Shown: positions 61,032-64,000 of the stretch, one piece after another
How the letters are laid out: each line of letters starts with the position of its first letter
Position numbering within the stretch: position 1 is the first letter of the stretch
NCBI GenBank assembly: GCA_963722715.1
Contig: CAVROA010000008.1
Coordinates: 124,001 to 188,000, forward strand
Source: DASQGA01 sp963722715
GTDB lineage: Bacteria > Actinomycetota > Thermoleophilia > Gaiellales > Gaiellaceae
Direction of reading: 5' to 3'
DNA length: 64,000 nt
The notes under the pieces: generated by a model
Seen by the model: the letters and a program-made list of their open reading frames with translations, nothing else
The model's database searches: none
Told to the model about the DNA's origin: nothing
Program-made: the position numbers and the translations under genes

Positions 61032-61384
61032 TCCTTCGACGCCTCCAGCTCGAGCGTCGGCAGCTCTCCCGGCGAGGGGACGTAGCGCCGCATGAACCAC
61101 CGGCGGATGTACCAGAACCAGAGCATGCCGGCGATGGGGACGGTGATCGCCGCCGCCCAGAAGCCCCAGATGAAGAACGCGCCGAGGCCGGCGGCGAGGA
61201 GGAAGATCGCGCCCACCCGCACGTAGAGCCTCGCCTTGGCCTGGTGCTCCCGCACCTGGGGAAAGCTGCTCTCGGGAACCTTCGACGTGTCGAAGCGGCG
61301 CCCGCACGGGCACTCGACGAGATCCCCGAGGTTCGCCTTGTGGGTCTCGCCGCACTCGCACCGGACGGTGATGGGAATGGCCAC
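61028..61384 (-). CDS. Small membrane protein with zinc ribbon
   Basis: The 118-residue protein begins MAIPITVRCECGETHKANLGDLVECPCGRRFD, with four Cys in CxC...CxC spacing that can bind zinc, followed by two membrane segments (VGAIFLLAAGLGAFFIWG and AAITVPIAGMLWFWYIRRW). It is coupled to the stress-protein gene. Family unknown. Confidence 0.65.
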   Translation of the reverse strand: MAIPITVRCECGETHKANLGDLVECPCGRRFDTSKVPESSFPQVREHQAKARLYVRVGAIFLLAAGLGAFFIWGFWAAAITVPIAGMLWFWYIRRWFMRRYVPSPGELPTLELEASKE

Positions 61385-61409
61385 GCGACTCTCCCGACGA
61401 TTGTAGACC

Positions 61410-61452
61410 CGGAACGACGAGGGGCGGGTCGACCCCGCCCCTCGTCGTTCCG
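61410..61452 (-). terminator. 19-bp perfect hairpin after the APC permease gene
   Basis: CGGAACGACGAGGGGCGGG (61410-61428) pairs perfectly with CCCGCCCCTCGTCGTTCCG (61434-61452) around a five-base loop. It is just past the permease stop and upstream of the zinc-ribbon gene. There is no clear U run on the minus strand, as in many actinobacterial hairpin terminators. Confidence 0.65.
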
Positions 61453-61468
61453 AGTACGGTTTCTTGCG

Positions 61469-63079
61469 CTAGCTCGCGACTGCGGGAGCCGGGGCGCGGC
61501 CGGCGGCGGCCGCCCCGTCGATCGCCTCCTGCGTCGGCTGCTCGTCGCTCGGGTCAGACCAGTGCACAGGCTTGCCCCACTGGCGCTGGGCGATGATGTA
61601 GCCGAGCACCCCGGCCAGGAGCACTCCAAGGCCGACGGCGACGATCTCCGGGACGCGTGCCGTCGCGCTCGGGACAGGCCCCTCGCCCGCGAGGAACGCA
61701 GCGTACTCCTTACTCAGGTAGTCGAAGCCGTACCCCGTGTACTTCAGGCCGTACAGCCCGAAGATGATGAAGAGCGAGTTCGCCGCGCAGAAGATGCCGG
61801 CCAGCCACATCCACGGTTTCGCAAGCTTGATCGGACGTGGCCAGTTCGGGCGGTCCCTGCGCAAGAGCAGGATGCCGGACAGGGCGATCACGTGCGAGAG
61901 CATGTAGCCGAGATTGCCCGCCGCGAGGATGAAGTAGATGTTCTGGAAGTAGAGGAGCAGGCCGATGTTCAGCAGCATGTCGACCGTCATGGCCCGGCCG
62001 GGCACGTTGCGCTTGTTCAGGACGCCGAGCTGCCTGATCGTCATCTTCTCCTCGGAGAGGGCGTAGAGCGCCCGCGAGCCGTCCATCGTGGCCGTGTTCA
62101 TGGAGAGGAGGAGGCCGCCGCAGAGGCAGACGACAAGGAATTTCCCGAAGCCCTCCCCCGCGATCGAGTTAACGACGTCGGTCAGCCAGACGACGCCCGT
62201 CAGGTCGTTGAAGAGGCCGTCGTAGCCGATCGTCCCGAGGACGACGATCGGGAGCATGATGGACAGGACGACGTTGAGGGCGCCCACCGAGGCGAGGGCC
62301 TTGCGGGTGTCGTTCGCCGTGTCCTTGTACTCCGGCGCAAACGTCGCCCCGGCCTCCGGTCCGTACGTCGACCAGCCGAGGATGTAGAGCCAGACCATGA
62401 TCATCACGAACTGGTTGAAGAACGTGGCCGAATCGCCGTAGAACTCGACGTTCGCCGCGACGAAGTTCGAGTTGATCTCGTGGTTGGAGAAGTCGCCGGT
62501 GATGAAGCCCCCGATGGCGATCACGAGGATCGGGAAGATCATCAGGGCCCCGACGACGTAGCTGAGCCCGACCGCGGGACGCATCCCGCGGATGTTGAAG
62601 ATCCAGCAGAGAACGATGGCCATGACCCCGATCAGCTGCGCCCACCCGAGGGGCTGGATGATCGGCGGGTTGTAGATCGTGGTCGCGAGGTAGCTGTCGC
62701 CTCCGAACTCGGCGAGCAGCAGGTATCCGATCAGGCTTCCGTAGATCGCTAGCACGCTCGACCACGCGAACCAGTAGCCGAAGACGGCGATCGGGCCCGC
62801 GAAGGAGAAGTGCTTGCGCCAGCCCTCCCGCGCGTAGACCGACAACCCTCCCGGCTTGTCCGGGAACATGGCGGCGGGCTCGCAGTAGATGTAGGCCTGG
62901 AGCGCGCCGATGCAGGCCGAGACGACCCAGAGGATGATGGCCACCTGGCCGCCGAGCGCGATGATCGAGCCCCAGAGGCCGATCAGGAGGAAGCCCGGAT
63001 TGGCGAGACCGATGACGAAGCCGTCCCACCACCGAATCGTCTTGAGCAGACGACGTTCGTCTACCGCTACCTCAGCCAT
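61469..63079 (-). CDS. APC-superfamily permease
   Basis: The 536-residue protein has about 12 membrane segments with the APC start DGFVIGLANPGFLLIGLWGSIIALGG and ACIGALQAYIYCEPAAMFPDKPGG. The ATG at 63079 follows GGAGGTG. With adjacent aldehyde dehydrogenase and choline-like genes it may import an amine; the substrate is not evident. A hairpin terminator follows. Confidence 0.87.
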   Translation of the reverse strand: MAEVAVDERRLLKTIRWWDGFVIGLANPGFLLIGLWGSIIALGGQVAIILWVVSACIGALQAYIYCEPAAMFPDKPGGLSVYAREGWRKHFSFAGPIAVFGYWFAWSSVLAIYGSLIGYLLLAEFGGDSYLATTIYNPPIIQPLGWAQLIGVMAIVLCWIFNIRGMRPAVGLSYVVGALMIFPILVIAIGGFITGDFSNHEINSNFVAANVEFYGDSATFFNQFVMIMVWLYILGWSTYGPEAGATFAPEYKDTANDTRKALASVGALNVVLSIMLPIVVLGTIGYDGLFNDLTGVVWLTDVVNSIAGEGFGKFLVVCLCGGLLLSMNTATMDGSRALYALSEEKMTIRQLGVLNKRNVPGRAMTVDMLLNIGLLLYFQNIYFILAAGNLGYMLSHVIALSGILLLRRDRPNWPRPIKLAKPWMWLAGIFCAANSLFIIFGLYGLKYTGYGFDYLSKEYAAFLAGEGPVPSATARVPEIVAVGLGVLLAGVLGYIIAQRQWGKPVHWSDPSDEQPTQEAIDGAAAAGRAPAPAVAS

Positions 63080-63190
63080 ACACCCACCTCCGCAGTTCGG
63101 CGTTCGTGAGATCCGTGACCGTAACACTCTCGGAGATCGACTTCAATTGGGCGTATCATCGCGGCCCATACGGACGGAAAAGGAGGCGTG

Positions 63191-64000
63191 ATGGCGGTCG
63201 CGACGCGGGAGAGCACGTTCATCGGCGGCGCATGGGTTTCAGGCGACGGCGAGGAGATCGAGGTCCGGAGCCCCGCGAGCGGCGAGCTCCTGGGAGCGGT
63301 CACGGGCTCCACGCCCGCCCAGGTAGACGCAGCGGTGAGGGCGGCCGCGGACGCCTTCCCGGCCTGGCGCCGGGTCTCGCTGCTCGAGCGAGTGGACCTC
63401 TGCCGCCGGGCGTTCACGATCTGCATGGAGCGGGCCGAGGACATCGCTCAGACGATCAGCCGTGAGGTCGGCAAGACGATCCGCGAGTCACGCGAGGAGA
63501 TGATCGAGTACACGGCCGACCACTTCAGGCGCGCCGCCGAGGACGTCCTGCGCCACGCCGGGCAGGTGCTGCCCTCGACGCAGGAGCGGACGAACGACAA
63601 GCGCATCGTCGTCGTGCAGGAGCCGATCGGGGTCGTGGCCGCGATCTCGCCCTGGAACTTCCCGGTCGACATCGCCGGGATCCCGATCGTCTACGGCCTC
63701 GCGGTGGGCTGCACGGTCGTCTGGAAGCCGTCCGAGCAAGCGCCGCTCTGCGCCAACATGTTCGCCGAGGTGCTCGCGGACGCCGGCTTCCCGGCCGGAA
63801 CGGTCAACGTCGTTCACGGAGGCGGCGAGACCGGCTCGGCCCTCGTTCGCCACCCGGACGTCGCCTCAGTCGTCTTCACCGGCTCCACGCGGACCGGCGA
63901 GCAGGTCGCCCGCGATGCGGGAATCAAGAACCGGGTGCTCGAGCTGGGCGGCAACGGTCCCCAGATCGTCCTCGCCGACGCGAACCTCGAGAAGGCAGCC
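63191..64000 (+). CDS. Aldehyde dehydrogenase, 3'-truncated by the window
   Basis: The gene starts MAVATRESTFIGGAWVSGDG after AAAAGGAGGCG and is open to the window end (270 codons). It contains ISPWNFPVDIAG, coenzyme Lys in VVWKPSEQAP, FTGSTRTGEQVARDAG and the catalytic Glu in LELGGNGPQ; the catalytic Cys lies beyond the end. Its substrate is unknown; the neighbour GMC enzyme and permease suggest a betaine-aldehyde-like role. Confidence 0.87.
   Translation, partial: MAVATRESTFIGGAWVSGDGEEIEVRSPASGELLGAVTGSTPAQVDAAVRAAADAFPAWRRVSLLERVDLCRRAFTICMERAEDIAQTISREVGKTIRESREEMIEYTADHFRRAAEDVLRHAGQVLPSTQERTNDKRIVVVQEPIGVVAAISPWNFPVDIAGIPIVYGLAVGCTVVWKPSEQAPLCANMFAEVLADAGFPAGTVNVVHGGGETGSALVRHPDVASVVFTGSTRTGEQVARDAGIKNRVLELGGNGPQIVLADANLEKAA

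Noticed and set aside
63131..63159. Promoter with TATCAT before the last aldehyde dehydrogenase
   Set aside because: TATCAT at 63154 is a good -10, but no acceptable -35 lies 16-18 bases upstream, so I do not list it.

Overview
The window is a high-GC chromosomal segment with many GTG and some TTG starts, Shine-Dalgarno sites and tightly packed genes. Gene content (class III adenylate cyclase fused to AAA/TPR domains, PurB/C/S/Q and PurD/E blocks, menaquinone-type electron transfer, amine and polyamine catabolism) suggests an actinobacterium, most likely of the Thermoleophilia (Gaiellales/Solirubrobacterales) type. This placement is inference from gene style; no rRNA or marker set is present. 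I see no tRNA, rRNA, CRISPR array, transposase or prophage.

Layout. 1-4.1 kb: a frameshifted glyoxalase-type (VOC) gene, a large cyclase/ATPase regulator and several decayed VOC gene tails. 4.1-8.9 kb: a DapB-like reductase, small unknown genes and the purB-purC-purS-purQ operon (minus strand). 9-12.3 kb: a two-component system followed by two unusual secreted proteins sharing a Cys-containing repeat. 12.3-14.1 kb: purD-purE. 14.1-16.1 kb: unknown protein, AEC transporter, secreted protein. 16.3-21.5 kb: glutamine-synthetase-like enzyme plus the three N-methylglutamate-synthase/GlxBCD subunits and a small partner. 21.4-29.3 kb: mixed genes (broken MFS transporter, aldehyde dehydrogenase, VOC, HAD, DMT, nitroreductase, Nudix and two tandem surface proteins).

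29.3-48.1 kb is an amine/polyamine catabolic island on the plus strand: a dimethylglycine/sarcosine-dehydrogenase-like flavoenzyme, a GntR regulator, M20 amidohydrolase, two class III aminotransferases, APC permease, metallophosphoesterase, P1 peptidase, DAO-type amine oxidase, aminoaldehyde dehydrogenase, a PotABCD-type ABC transporter and an Rrf2 regulator. A near-identical 24-nt element overlaps the GntR start codon and recurs between potD and potB, suggesting one regulon.

48.1-51.7 kb is a sulfate/thiosulfate ABC transporter operon (minus strand). 51.8-58.9 kb is a minus-strand operon of trimethylamine dehydrogenase, EtfB, EtfA, a membrane ETF:menaquinone-oxidoreductase-like Fe-S protein and a GcvT-like folate protein. 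Together these can be read as trimethylamine oxidation with electrons passed through ETF to the quinone pool and the C1 unit captured on folate; the glutamine-synthetase/N-methylglutamate-synthase block could handle methylamine. No dimethylamine dehydrogenase or N-methylglutamate dehydrogenase (MgdABCD) is seen here. 59-64 kb: choline-dehydrogenase-like GMC enzyme, stress protein, APC permease and a truncated aldehyde dehydrogenase.

At least six otherwise well-conserved genes carry single-base frameshifts, two of them at the same 9-mer, so base-level errors in the assembly are a real possibility and the broken-gene calls should be read with that in mind.
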